A stretch of DNA of 64,000 nt, taken from contig JAJRPN010000019.1 of NCBI GenBank assembly GCA_024280755.1, positions 1 through 64,000 on the forward strand, given 5' to 3'. This stretch comes from Planctomycetota bacterium. Lineage in GTDB: Bacteria > Planctomycetota > Phycisphaerae > Phycisphaerales > UBA1924. The translations under genes and the position numbers were made by a program. This document shows, in pieces, positions 17,838 to 28,893 of the stretch. Numbering within the stretch: the stretch's first letter is position 1; each line of letters starts with the position of its first letter. Under the pieces are notes generated by a model. The model was not told the origin of the DNA and did not search any database. It saw only the letters and a program-made list of their open reading frames with translations.

Positions 17838-18983
17838 ATGCCGACCCAAGCAGCCATCAAGCAATCCCCGCTCCACAAATACCACGAAGAATACAACGCG
17901 CAGATGGTCGAATACGCCGGGTGGGAGATGCCTATCAAATATGCGACTTCAATCAAAGAAGAGCATATCCAAACCCGCACGAGCGGGAGTCTGTTCGATG
18001 TTTCACATATGGGGCGTTTGTCATTCAAGGGCAAAGATGCTTCGCGATTGCTCGAACATGTTTGCAGCCGAAAGATCGGTTCGATGCAAGAAGGGCAATG
18101 TCGATACTCATTGATCTGCAATGCAGCGGGCGGTGTGCTCGATGATGTCATCGTCAACCGCATGGGCGAGAGCGAGTTCCTTGTTGTTGTGAACGCCGCC
18201 AATCGTGAGAAGATTGTCGCCCATATGGAATCGGTGATCGCAGATCGCGGGTTCGATGTTAGGATGGAAGATCGTACGCTCAAGACCGCCATGATCGCCA
18301 TGCAAGGGCCCAAGGTTATGGAACTGATCGGCAAAATTTCTTCCGAGATTCCACAGCTCAAACGTTACCGATTCTTGGTAAAAAACATGATGATCATGAA
18401 GATCATGGTTGCCCGAACTGGGTACACGGGTGAAGACGGCGTCGAGGTCATTCTTCCTGCCTCAGCAATCGGTATGGCGATGAAGATGATGATGAAGGAG
18501 CTCAACTCCGAACAAGATCAAGAAGACATCAAACCCTGTGGCTTGGGTGCCCGCGATACGCTTCGACTTGAGGCAGGTATGCCACTCTACGGACATGAGC
18601 TTGGAGAAGATATCTGCGCGCTTTCGTGTGGCGTAGATTTCGTCATCGCACTCGATAAATCAGTCGAAAACCAGGGTGAAACATTCATCGGCCAAGAAGC
18701 ACTCATCGCCATCCGCGACAATGGCGGTCCAGAGGTCAAACTCGTTGGGCTAGAGATCGACTCCAAACGAACCGCACGCCAAGGCATGCCCATTATGGTC
18801 GATGGACAAGCAGTGGGAACAATTAGCTCTGGATGTGCAAGCCCAACACTCAATACATCCATCGCAATGGGCTTTGTGCCACAAGCGAATACAGAGCTAG
18901 GGACCAAGGTGCAGATCGACGCTGGCCGAACTCAACTCGATGCAACTGTTGTCGAGATGCCGTTTTATAAGCGATCCAAGTAG
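17838..18983 (+). CDS. gcvT: Aminomethyltransferase (glycine cleavage T protein)
   Basis: About 381 residues from ATG 17838, preceded by CGAGGTG at suitable spacing. N-terminal LHKYHEEYNAQMVEYAGWEMP and the VSHMGR motif are GcvT hallmarks, followed by RTGYTGEDGVE and the C-terminal GTISSG block. It transfers the methylene group of glycine to THF and releases ammonia. The P, H and L protein genes are not in this window. A hairpin repeat follows the stop codon. Confidence 0.92.
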   Translation: MPTQAAIKQSPLHKYHEEYNAQMVEYAGWEMPIKYATSIKEEHIQTRTSGSLFDVSHMGRLSFKGKDASRLLEHVCSRKIGSMQEGQCRYSLICNAAGGVLDDVIVNRMGESEFLVVVNAANREKIVAHMESVIADRGFDVRMEDRTLKTAMIAMQGPKVMELIGKISSEIPQLKRYRFLVKNMMIMKIMVARTGYTGEDGVEVILPASAIGMAMKMMMKELNSEQDQEDIKPCGLGARDTLRLEAGMPLYGHELGEDICALSCGVDFVIALDKSVENQGETFIGQEALIAIRDNGGPEVKLVGLEIDSKRTARQGMPIMVDGQAVGTISSGCASPTLNTSIAMGFVPQANTELGTKVQIDAGRTQLDATVVEMPFYKRSK

Positions 18984-18993
18984 ACTTTTGGTG

Positions 18994-19014
18994 GAACGGG
19001 CTTCCAGCCTGTTC
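18994..19014. repeat. Short intergenic palindrome (possible terminator or REP-like unit)
   Basis: Nine-base stem GAACGGGCT / AGCCTGTTC (one G-T pair) around loop TCC, in the 40-base gap between convergent gcvT and the phoU-like gene. No T-run follows on either side, so it is not a classical Rho-independent terminator. Confidence 0.55.
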
Positions 19015-19023
19015 TACTGAAGA

Positions 19024-19746
19024 TCAAGATTCTGGCTTGTTCAAGTTTGGCAAGTCTTGCTCGACCCAACCTGCTGTCGTGTGGCGAACGATTGTGCCGG
19101 TCGCTTCGTAGATGACCTGCTCTGCAATATTCGTGCAGTGATCACCCATCAATACTGCTTGATTGATGATCGCATGGAGTTCAAAGGCTGTATCGACGCC
19201 CATGCGTCCATCGGATACCCGGACCTCGGCATCACGGGTGATCAACTCATGAAACGCCAGCGTGTTGCCTTCGCATGCAAGGACTTTTTTGGCTTTATCC
19301 GCATTGGTATCGCGAAACGCCCGGACGGTGTCGCGCAAGACACCCAAGATTGAGTTGGTCATCACCCGGGTGGTCTTTGGGAAGGGTGAAGTGCGATCAC
19401 CAAGTAAGATCACTTGTTGAGCGACCGCGGTGGTCGCATCGGCAATGCGTTCGAGTTCGTTGTTCACCTTGACCGCAGTGAGCAGGCTTCTGATTTGTGC
19501 TGGATCGATCGGGCAAGAATCTCGGATCGCCAAAGTCAGCAGATCGACCGCATCGCGTTCAATTTCAATGTCTGCCTGATCAACCTCGTCATCGCGGGCC
19601 ATCAGCGATGTTGCAGCTTGGGCATCCCGGTCATAGATCGTGTTGAAGGTCTGTTCGGTGAGTTCGACCACCAGCTTGCCCTGGTCAACAAGTCGGGCAC
19701 GGATGTGGTTGAGTCGGTCTTTAAAGTGTTCAGGTGTGATCGCCAT
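19024..19746 (-). CDS. PhoU domain-containing protein
   Basis: 240 residues with two PhoU-like three-helix repeats (about 10-110 and 125-215). Each carries the typical ERIAD- or CTNIAEQV-like segment (NNELERIADATT in repeat one; GDHCTNIAEQVIY in repeat two). PhoU proteins bind metal clusters and repress the Pho regulon via PhoR/PstB. No pst or pho genes are nearby, so its partner is unclear. Length matches the family. Confidence 0.88.
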   Translation of the reverse strand: MAITPEHFKDRLNHIRARLVDQGKLVVELTEQTFNTIYDRDAQAATSLMARDDEVDQADIEIERDAVDLLTLAIRDSCPIDPAQIRSLLTAVKVNNELERIADATTAVAQQVILLGDRTSPFPKTTRVMTNSILGVLRDTVRAFRDTNADKAKKVLACEGNTLAFHELITRDAEVRVSDGRMGVDTAFELHAIINQAVLMGDHCTNIAEQVIYEATGTIVRHTTAGWVEQDLPNLNKPES

Positions 19747-19852
19747 GCAACAGCCGTCCGGGTCATATGAAAAGTTCTACGAATCCAGTTTCACGAATCC
19801 TCTCACGATAGCCGATAATCACTCGACATGCACGGTATTACAGATATCCTTG

Positions 19853-21216
<1,364 letters not shown>

Positions 21217-21228
21217 CTCGCTTTCTCC

Positions 21229-21310
21229 AACGAGCCACGACCGTGAGGGAGTGGTCTTGCTTGGGATACTTGTACATCTGAAGATCACTCCCTTACGGCC
21301 GTGGCTCGTT
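21229..21310. repeat. 30-base inverted repeat downstream of eno
   Basis: Left arm 21229-21258 and right arm 21281-21310 are reverse complements at 27 of 30 positions; two of the three differences would still pair as G-U in RNA. The loop is 22 bases. It begins 12 bases after the eno stop. No T-run follows. The arm begins AACGAGCCACGACCG. It could end eno transcription or be a mobile-element relic. Confidence 0.85.
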
Positions 21311-21353
21311 AGGAAACTGCATCTTCTTTGCGATTGGAGTGTATGGATACACG

Positions 21354-22424
21354 ATGAGTGATCGCGATTGGAAATCTTCATATGATTCGGAAGATGGCGA
21401 CCGCTTGGCCAAGCCCAAGGCTATCCTCGCGCGTATCTTTGGCGATGGTGAGAACCCGCTCGCGTGGGGTTTCACCATCTTCACCATCAAAGGCATCCGT
21501 GTTCGGATTCACCTGCTGTTTATTGTGTATCTCCTCAGCGAACTTATCTTTACACTCCCAGGCAACCAAGAAGGTTTTGTTTTCGTTTGGCCACGCCTGC
21601 TCGCGATGATCATTCTTGTACTCGCGCATGAGTTTGGGCATTGCATCGCGTGCCGGCGCATCGGTGGCCAAGCCAACGAGATCATGCTCTGGCCTTTGGG
21701 CGGTCTAGCGATGTGTACAGTCCCAGAAGATTGGAAATCAGAACTCAAGGTCGCGTTCGCTGGCCCAATGATGAACTTGCTATTGATTCCGTTCTTTGCA
21801 GTGCCGCTGTATCTTTTGACAGGCACCGCGTCGTCATTGGCGTTCAATCCCATGACACTCGGAGCGAGTGCCTCAGAACTTGTACTTACCAGTGGCCAAG
21901 CAACCTGGTGGCTCGAAGTCATCCGTGCGTTCTATTCAATCAATATGGTGCTGATTGTGTTCAATCTGTGTGTGCCGATGTACCCGATGGATTCAGCTCG
22001 AATACTCCAAGCCGTTCTCTGGCGAAAGCGAAGCCAATCTAAATCCATGTTTCTTACCGTCAATATTGGGATCGGGGTCGCCACTGTATTGGGGCTGCTG
22101 GGGATGTTTGTCTTTGACGATGGCAAGTTTCTCCTCGCGATCGCCATCTTTGGAGGCATTGTCTGCTCCATCGAAAAACGCCGACTTGAGTTCCTCCAAT
22201 ATGGCCAGATGATCCCGGGCCTATCGAGCGAGGGCGAAGCGTGGAAAACAGGTTCTACCGAGAATAATGCCACTTTGGTCGATGAAGATGACGAAGAAAT
22301 CGTCCCTCAGGGCGAACTCGACCGGATTTTGAGCAAGATTTCAGATACCGGAATCGAATCTTTATCTCGGAAGGACCGCCGAACACTCAAGCGGGCGACA
22401 GAATCAAGCCGAAAATCGGAATAA
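21354..22424 (+). CDS. M50 family (site-2 protease-type) membrane metalloprotease
   Basis: About 356 residues from ATG 21354 (an in-frame GTG at 21339 overlaps its own GGAG). A soluble N-terminus (1-45) is followed by membrane segments; the zinc motif HEFGH is in ILVLAHEFGHCIA, and the second motif NLCVPMYPMDSAR carries the metal-binding Asp of the family's NLxPxxPLDGGR. Such enzymes cut substrates within the membrane. A DEDDEE acidic patch and a helical tail (LDRILSKISDTGIESLS...) close the protein; the same type of tail ends the rhomboid encoded next. Confidence 0.88.
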   Translation: MSDRDWKSSYDSEDGDRLAKPKAILARIFGDGENPLAWGFTIFTIKGIRVRIHLLFIVYLLSELIFTLPGNQEGFVFVWPRLLAMIILVLAHEFGHCIACRRIGGQANEIMLWPLGGLAMCTVPEDWKSELKVAFAGPMMNLLLIPFFAVPLYLLTGTASSLAFNPMTLGASASELVLTSGQATWWLEVIRAFYSINMVLIVFNLCVPMYPMDSARILQAVLWRKRSQSKSMFLTVNIGIGVATVLGLLGMFVFDDGKFLLAIAIFGGIVCSIEKRRLEFLQYGQMIPGLSSEGEAWKTGSTENNATLVDEDDEEIVPQGELDRILSKISDTGIESLSRKDRRTLKRATESSRKSE

Positions 22425-22475
22425 GGTGTATGGTTCCGATGAACGACACAGCATTTGATACGCGCGGAGAGCAAT

Positions 22476-23384
22476 ATGGGTATTCATGATCGAGATTATG
22501 TGAACTCGAACAGAGGCATGGGCAACTCCTATGGCGGAGGCGGCCAAGGGCTCTTCGCCCGGGCTCCGGGCTGGTCCGTGACCACATGGATCATTGTAAT
22601 CAATATCGCTATCCATCTACTCGCCACCACAACCTTCGGCCGCTTGTACGACTTCGGATTCCTCTCCGTCCATTCCGCAATCCAAAGACTCGAAGTCTGG
22701 CGACTTATCACCTTCCAGTTTCTCCATGATCCAGGCAGTCTGATGCATGTCATCTTCAACATGTTCGGAATGTGGGTCTTCGGTCCGATGGTCGAAAAAC
22801 ACTTAGGACGCAAAAAATACCTCGCCTTCTACCTTATGTGTGGGCTTTCCGGTGGCTTGTTGTTTATTATCCTCAACCTGCTCGGTGAATACACCTCATT
22901 GAATATCTTGCGTGATGGATTCAACACGCCTCTGATCGGTGCGTCGGCGGGCGTGTTTGGCGTCATTGTCGCGTGTGCCCATATTTCACCCAACTCTGTC
23001 ATCCGCCTGCTCTTCCCACCGATTCCGATGAAGATGCGAACCTTCGCGTATGGCTATGTTGCCATCGCGCTGTTCAGTTTGTTGAGGGGCTCGCCCAATG
23101 CCGGCGGCGAGGCAGCACATATCGGTGGAGCCATCGCAGGCTACTTCTTTATACGCAACTCGGGGATGCTCATCGATTTTTTCGATATCTTTGGCGACAG
23201 CCGAAAAACGAAGAAACCAAAGGGCGGCAAGAAACACTCCTCTTACCGAAACTACAAAAACACATCTGGGCCTTCTCAAGATGAGATCGACAAGATTCTT
23301 CAGAAGGTGTCACAAAAAGGGCTCGCATCACTTTCGGAGAAAGAAAAGAAAACCCTCGCTGCTGCAAGCAAGCACGATGTTTAA
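22476..23384 (+). CDS. Rhomboid family intramembrane serine protease
   Basis: About 302 residues from ATG 22476, with GGAGAG just upstream. Six or more membrane segments. Catalytic Ser is in GASAGVFG and catalytic His in AAHIGGAIAGY; the HVIFNMFGMWVFG segment matches the oxyanion-side HxxxN motif. The Lys-rich linker after the last membrane segment leads to a helical tail (IDKILQKVSQKGLASLS...) related to that of the preceding M50 protease, 51 bases upstream. Rhomboids cleave transmembrane substrates; targets unknown. Confidence 0.92.
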   Translation: MGIHDRDYVNSNRGMGNSYGGGGQGLFARAPGWSVTTWIIVINIAIHLLATTTFGRLYDFGFLSVHSAIQRLEVWRLITFQFLHDPGSLMHVIFNMFGMWVFGPMVEKHLGRKKYLAFYLMCGLSGGLLFIILNLLGEYTSLNILRDGFNTPLIGASAGVFGVIVACAHISPNSVIRLLFPPIPMKMRTFAYGYVAIALFSLLRGSPNAGGEAAHIGGAIAGYFFIRNSGMLIDFFDIFGDSRKTKKPKGGKKHSSYRNYKNTSGPSQDEIDKILQKVSQKGLASLSEKEKKTLAAASKHDV

Positions 23385-23420
23385 ATCGTCTTTTGCCCAA
23401 GCCGGTGCTATCTTCTTTCG

Positions 23421-24674
23421 ATGTCATCACCACTCAGATTCGATATAGAGGCAACATCGGGCAACGCCCGAGTTGGCCGAGTTCACACACTCCACGGCTC
23501 ATTCGCAACCCCGGCGTTTATGCCAGTGGGCACACGCGCTACGGTCAAGGGCATATTGCCGCACCAGGTCCGCCAAGGTGGGGCAGAGATCCTGCTCAAT
23601 AACACCTATCACCTGATGCTCCGTCCAGGATCAGAACTCATCCGTGACATGGGCGGCGTGCATAAGTTCATGAACTGGGATGGTCCGATCCTCACCGACT
23701 CTGGCGGGTACCAGGCCTATTCAATGGCCGATATCAATGCCATTGACGAGGATGGTGTTTCATTCAAATCCATCCTCGATGGCTCGATGGTACGGCTCAA
23801 CCCAGAAATCGCCATGCGTGTCCAGAATGAACTCGGACCAGACATCATGATGGCCTTTGACGATTGCCCGCCCTCGGTCGATCCAAACACCGGCGATGTG
23901 AATCAGCCAAGGCTCAACAAAGCCACCGATCGCGATACAAAGAAGAAAACCCAATACGACCACACAGCAAGATTGACCATCGCTAACGAACGCACCGTTC
24001 GCTGGCTCGACCGGTGCAAAAAAGCACACACCCGTCCAAGCGAACAATCTCTCTTCGGGATCATCCAAGGCGGCGCAAATCTTGAAATGCGAGATTGGTC
24101 GATCGAACACATCTGCAATATCGATCTCCCGGGCTATGCCATCGGCGGGGTCGCTGTGGGGGAATCCACCGAAGACATCGCCAATATTGTCCGCCATACT
24201 GCACCCAAAATGCCCGCCGACAAACCCCGCTACCTCATGGGTGTTGGTTATGAACACGACATCACGATGGCGGTTCTTGCCGGGGTCGACATGTTCGATT
24301 GTGTCCTGCCCACCCGCAACGGGCGAAACGCAAATGCTTTTACATCTGAACCGGGCCGAAACGGCCAGATTCGCCTTCGAAATGCGCAGTTTGCCCAGAG
24401 TGACCTCCCGATTGAACCCGGATGCGACTGCCAGGCTTGTAATCCGGCATTGCATGGTTGGTCAACCCCAGACGGACGAGCATTCTCCCGAGGCTACCTC
24501 CGCCACCTGTTTCAAGCGGGCGAAATGGTTGGCCCGATGCTGGTGACTCTTCATAATCTGCGGTTCTTCCAAAGGCTGACCAGCGATTTGCGCGAGGCCA
24601 TCCGAACGGATGATTGGGATGCGTTTGTGTCCAAGCGACCGCATCTGGCAACAATCGTTGCGAATCGAGCATGA
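23421..24674 (+). CDS. tgt: Queuine/preQ1 tRNA-guanine transglycosylase
   Basis: 417 residues against about 375 usual. N-terminal GRVHTLHGSFATPAFMPVG, LTDSGGYQAYSM (nucleophile-side Asp), GGVAVGE, catalytic Asp in DMFDCVLPTRNGRNA and the zinc site CDCQAC...HLF are present. It exchanges guanine-34 for preQ1 in GUN-anticodon tRNAs. The additional length comes mainly from an insertion of roughly 30 residues after the FDDCPPS segment, with the run RDTKKKTQYDHTARL near its end. It is followed by yajC and secDF, the arrangement common to many bacteria. Confidence 0.95.
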   Translation: MSSPLRFDIEATSGNARVGRVHTLHGSFATPAFMPVGTRATVKGILPHQVRQGGAEILLNNTYHLMLRPGSELIRDMGGVHKFMNWDGPILTDSGGYQAYSMADINAIDEDGVSFKSILDGSMVRLNPEIAMRVQNELGPDIMMAFDDCPPSVDPNTGDVNQPRLNKATDRDTKKKTQYDHTARLTIANERTVRWLDRCKKAHTRPSEQSLFGIIQGGANLEMRDWSIEHICNIDLPGYAIGGVAVGESTEDIANIVRHTAPKMPADKPRYLMGVGYEHDITMAVLAGVDMFDCVLPTRNGRNANAFTSEPGRNGQIRLRNAQFAQSDLPIEPGCDCQACNPALHGWSTPDGRAFSRGYLRHLFQAGEMVGPMLVTLHNLRFFQRLTSDLREAIRTDDWDAFVSKRPHLATIVANRA

Positions 24675-24801
24675 AAACAGATCCACATCTTCTCGAAAGA
24701 GGTTCGGATGATTACTTACTTCTTCGATGCACCTGTCCTATCATCGTGACCCTGTTCGCGAACGGTTCGTCAGGGACATGTAAAGGCTTGAAAGGTTCAT
24801 A

Positions 24802-25275
24802 ATGACCCAAGAAATCAGCTTGCCGCTGGTCTATTTGAATACGACCCCCCTGAATCCAACACTTGCCCAAGTGCTTGGTGGACAGGCTGCACCCACAACA
24901 ACCCAAGCAACAGGTGCTAATGGCGCTCCCGCTGGGCAACAGGGCACAGGCTCAAGTCCAAATATCATGTTCTTTGGGATCATCATGATGGTCGGGATGT
25001 TCCTGATCATGTCGATGTCAGGTCGCAAAGAGAAGAAAAAACGGGCAGCGATGCTCAAAAAACTCGCCAAGCGTGACAAAGTCCGCACTGCTGGTGGGAT
25101 TATCGGCACCATTATCGAAATCAAAGAAGACGAGGTCTTGCTCGAAACCGACAAGTCCTCACATACAAGACTCTGGCTCGCTCGCGGGTCGGTTTCAACT
25201 GTTCTCGATTCATCCAAACGAGCAAAAGAAGATTCAGCGAGTGATGCAGATGCACAACTCGATTCTGTTTCCTGA
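24802..25275 (+). CDS. yajC: Preprotein translocase subunit YajC
   Basis: 157 residues. One membrane segment (about 53-72, MFFGIIMMVGMFLIMSM), then GRKEKKKRAAMLKKL, KRDKVRTAGGIIGTI and a short beta-domain, the standard YajC layout. The N-terminal 50 residues (rich in Thr, Ala, Gln, Gly) are longer than in E. coli. YajC associates with SecDF, whose fused gene starts 52 bases downstream. Confidence 0.93.
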   Translation: MTQEISLPLVYLNTTPLNPTLAQVLGGQAAPTTTQATGANGAPAGQQGTGSSPNIMFFGIIMMVGMFLIMSMSGRKEKKKRAAMLKKLAKRDKVRTAGGIIGTIIEIKEDEVLLETDKSSHTRLWLARGSVSTVLDSSKRAKEDSASDADAQLDSVS

Positions 25276-25327
25276 TTGATCTGTCGAAGACACGATTTAT
25301 ACTCCACAGCCGGAGAGGTTTATACAC

Positions 25328-28300
25328 ATGCGACACTATGTCCGCAACTTGACCATCGCTATTGCGATGTTGATTCTCGCCTTTGTTGTTTCCAGCCCTC
25401 CATCGAAAAAGATCGGGCTCGGTAAAGACCTCCAGGGTGGTGCTTCGCTGATCTATTCAGTCGAAATCGCCTCCTCGGAGACCGCTGGCGAAGTGATTCC
25501 GCAGGTGATCGAAGTGCTCAAGAAGCGCATCGACCCCAACGGGCTCTATGAGATCTCGATTGTTCGTCAAGGCCAAGATCGCATCGAAATCACGATGCCA
25601 TTGCCAAGCGATCATGTCAAGGGGCTCAAGACCGCTTTTGAAGCAGAACTCGCCAAGCTCTCAGTTTCCGCGATTGACGCCGATGAGTTCGAACGCATCA
25701 TGCGTTTGGGCGCAGACGACCGTGCCGCAGAGATCGTGCGTGTTGGTGCAGCCAGCCCGGTTGTTCTCGATTCGATCAACACGGCTGCAACCGCCTTCGA
25801 TACCGCTCAGGCTCTTCGTGCCCAACTAAAAATGATGGGTTCAAATGTTGATGTCGCCGACGAGATCCTCGATCAGCTCGCCAGCCAAGCAGCACAGGCA
25901 GAACTCGATTACGAACTCGCTCGCGATCTCGCACTCTCGACCGCCGTATCTCCAGAAACAGTCAAACGCGCGCTCGAACAATCATCAACACAAAAAACAC
26001 TCAAAGACGGCGATGACTACATCAATGTCCCCAGCGCACGCGAACGCTCGCTCACACGCATCCGCGATCAATATCCAGAGATCGGCGACCAGCTCGATTC
26101 CGTCATCGCTGCCTACGACGAATATTCAGCAAACCGCAAATCGCTTGACGACACCGCAGACCTCAAACGCCTTGTGCAAGCATCGGGTGTGCTCAGTTTC
26201 CGTATCTCCGTCGATCCTTCAGGGCGAGGCAACACCGGCTTCACCCACCCAGAGGAAGCAAGGCTCCGCGAACTGCTCCATGAAAAGGGACCAAAGCAAG
26301 CCGGCACCCGTGACGCGCGTTGGTTTAAAATTAACAAGCAGGATTCATGGTACAGCTCCGTTTCGTCCTACGAATCGATGACCAGAAATCCATCCGCATA
26401 CTTCTACAACTACGGCGGCACCGGATATGTCGTCGAAGAGTTTAACGGCGACTACTACATGCTCGCATGGGATGCCCGTGGCTTGCGGATGACCCAAGAA
26501 GAAGGACGATGGAAAGTCGCCCGCGCCTACCAAACCTCTGACCAACTCGGACGCCCCGCAATCGGGTTCCAGATGGACCCATCAGGTGCCAATCGTATGG
26601 GCGCACTCACCGGCGACAATGTCGGGGCACACATGGCGGTTCTTCTCGACGATCAGGTCTTCACTGCACCAACACTCAACGCACGGATCACCAACCAGGG
26701 GATTATCGAAGGCGAGTTCTCTATGGAAGAGATTCGCTATGTTGTTCGTGTTCTCGGTGCTGGTTCTCTCCAAGCTAAACTTTCGCCAGAGCCACTTTCC
26801 GAAAACACGATCGCACCAGATCTTGGCCAAGACAACCTGGTTTCAGGCATGAATGCGGGTAAGCTCGCGCTGATTATCATCTCCGTGTTCATGGTGTTCT
26901 ACTACTTTGGATACGGGCTTGTCGCTGTGCTGTGTCTTGCAGCCAACGCGCTGCTCATCCTCGGTGCCCTCGCGCTCTCGCGTGCATCGCTCACCCTCCC
27001 AGGTATCGCTGGCATCATTCTAACCTTCGGTATGGCGGTGGACGCCAATGTACTGATCTACGAACGCATCCGCGAAGAACTCAAAGACGGGCTCGATCTG
27101 CGTCAAGCAGTTAAAGCCGGCTATACCAAAGCACTTAGTTCAATCGTCGACGGCAATGTCACCAACCTTATCGTTTGTTTGGTGCTTGCCAATGTCGGCA
27201 CCCAAGAAATCCGAGGCTTTGCGATCACCCTGGGCATAGGTGTCGTCTGTACCATGATCAGCGCGTTGTTCATCAACCGCCTCATCATGTCCACGCTTGT
27301 AGACAAGCTCAAGATTCGTAAAATGACAATGCTTCCGATGGTGATCAAACCACTCGAACGCATACTCCATCCAAACATCAACTGGATCGGGCTTCGTTGG
27401 ATTACCTCCGTAATCTCATTAGGAATCGTCACCCTCGGTATCTTCATGGTTGTCTCTCAAGGAGCAGAAATGCTCGACACAGAGTTCCGTGGCGGTACAC
27501 AAGTCACCCTCAAGTTCAAGCACGATGCGAACAGTACAGATGATTCGCTCTTGACCATGACTCGCTCAGAAGTTCAGGATAAGGTCCATGCACTTGCAGA
27601 AAACCCAATCCTTGAGCCGTTGCGTAATGCAGAAGTCATCCCTATAAACCCACAATCTGATGGCGTGACATCAAGCACATTTATCATCAAAACAACATCT
27701 GATCGTCGCGATGAAATTGGCAAAGCAATCACTGGTTCATTCCAGAGCATGCTCGATGTACCTCCGCCATTGGAGTTCGAGTTCTCGCACAGCGATAGCG
27801 TAAACGGGGCGCCGGTCTATCCGATCCTCGAAGATCGCCTTGGCGAGAACATCAACCGGACAGATATCCGCAACGATGTTTCCAGTTTCTCCGGCGGCGT
27901 CGCGATTTACATCGAAAACCTCTCGCCGGTCCAAACAATCGATCAGATCAAGAGCCGATTGGACATCACCCGCCAGAAAGATGATTTCTCCGATATCATC
28001 GGCCGAAAGACCGATCTCATCGTCACCAAAGGCAATGCACAGGCGGTCGAGAACTTCGTTGTTGTCGTACTCGATCCAGGTCTCGATTTCTTCTCCAATG
28101 CCGACGCATGGCGTTTGGAAGTGGCCGGGCGTGAGTGGGACCTGATCCTTGCATCGTTGGCCAACTCGTCAGACCAACTCAGCGTCCAGACCTTCTCGCC
28201 AGCAATCGCTGAGAACTTCCGAGCCACAGCTTTCGCCGCGGTTCTCCTCTCGCTCTTGCTTATCCTGATCTATATCTGGGTACGATTCGGTTCGGTTCGA

Positions 28301-28810
28301 TATTCCGCAGCTGCGATCGTCGCCCTGACACACGATGTTCTGTGTGTAATCGGCTTCCTCGCACTCGCAGAGATCATCTATGACATGCCTGCGTTCAGCG
28401 GCATCACCAACACGCTGATGATCGAACCATTCAAGATTGACCTCAACCTCGTTGCTGCATTGCTCACCATTATCGGGTATTCGCTCAACGATACGATCGT
28501 CATCATGGACCGTATCCGCGAAAATCGAGGCAAGCTCTCTTACGCATCCAAGGAAGTCATCAACCGTTCTATCAACGAGACCATCTCGCGTACGCTCATC
28601 ACTTCGGGCACCACCCTACTCGCTGTGTTCCTCCTCTATACCCGAGGCGGCCAGGGTGTTCATGCGTTCAGTTTCGCACTACTCGTTGGTATCCTCGTCG
28701 GTACCTATTCCTCGATCGCTGTCGCCTCGCCTTTGGTGTGGTCACGCAAGAAGGACCTGAGCATGCGTCGATTGGCAGCCGAGGCAGAAGCACAGAACGC
28801 CGATTCATAA
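25328..28810 (+). CDS. secDF: Protein translocase subunit SecDF (fusion)
   Basis: 1160 residues: SecD (about 1-660) fused to SecF (about 675-1160). SecD features: N-terminal membrane segment, GLGKDLQGGASLIY, and the VDANVLIYERIREELK motif in the fourth membrane segment. SecF features: DTEFRGGTQV and NDTIVIMDRIREN. The first periplasmic region holds an inserted segment rich in Gln/Ser/Asp (about 170-350) that is longer than usual. SecDF uses the proton gradient to pull exported proteins from the SecYEG channel. Confidence 0.96.
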   Translation: MRHYVRNLTIAIAMLILAFVVSSPPSKKIGLGKDLQGGASLIYSVEIASSETAGEVIPQVIEVLKKRIDPNGLYEISIVRQGQDRIEITMPLPSDHVKGLKTAFEAELAKLSVSAIDADEFERIMRLGADDRAAEIVRVGAASPVVLDSINTAATAFDTAQALRAQLKMMGSNVDVADEILDQLASQAAQAELDYELARDLALSTAVSPETVKRALEQSSTQKTLKDGDDYINVPSARERSLTRIRDQYPEIGDQLDSVIAAYDEYSANRKSLDDTADLKRLVQASGVLSFRISVDPSGRGNTGFTHPEEARLRELLHEKGPKQAGTRDARWFKINKQDSWYSSVSSYESMTRNPSAYFYNYGGTGYVVEEFNGDYYMLAWDARGLRMTQEEGRWKVARAYQTSDQLGRPAIGFQMDPSGANRMGALTGDNVGAHMAVLLDDQVFTAPTLNARITNQGIIEGEFSMEEIRYVVRVLGAGSLQAKLSPEPLSENTIAPDLGQDNLVSGMNAGKLALIIISVFMVFYYFGYGLVAVLCLAANALLILGALALSRASLTLPGIAGIILTFGMAVDANVLIYERIREELKDGLDLRQAVKAGYTKALSSIVDGNVTNLIVCLVLANVGTQEIRGFAITLGIGVVCTMISALFINRLIMSTLVDKLKIRKMTMLPMVIKPLERILHPNINWIGLRWITSVISLGIVTLGIFMVVSQGAEMLDTEFRGGTQVTLKFKHDANSTDDSLLTMTRSEVQDKVHALAENPILEPLRNAEVIPINPQSDGVTSSTFIIKTTSDRRDEIGKAITGSFQSMLDVPPPLEFEFSHSDSVNGAPVYPILEDRLGENINRTDIRNDVSSFSGGVAIYIENLSPVQTIDQIKSRLDITRQKDDFSDIIGRKTDLIVTKGNAQAVENFVVVVLDPGLDFFSNADAWRLEVAGREWDLILASLANSSDQLSVQTFSPAIAENFRATAFAAVLLSLLLILIYIWVRFGSVRYSAAAIVALTHDVLCVIGFLALAEIIYDMPAFSGITNTLMIEPFKIDLNLVAALLTIIGYSLNDTIVIMDRIRENRGKLSYASKEVINRSINETISRTLITSGTTLLAVFLLYTRGGQGVHAFSFALLVGILVGTYSSIAVASPLVWSRKKDLSMRRLAAEAEAQNADS

Positions 28811-28893
28811 ATCTCGGTTGTGATTGAGTTGGCAATTTTGGACGATTTCCGGTAGACTCATCCTATAAAGAGATAAGTAATCGGGGCTTTGGT

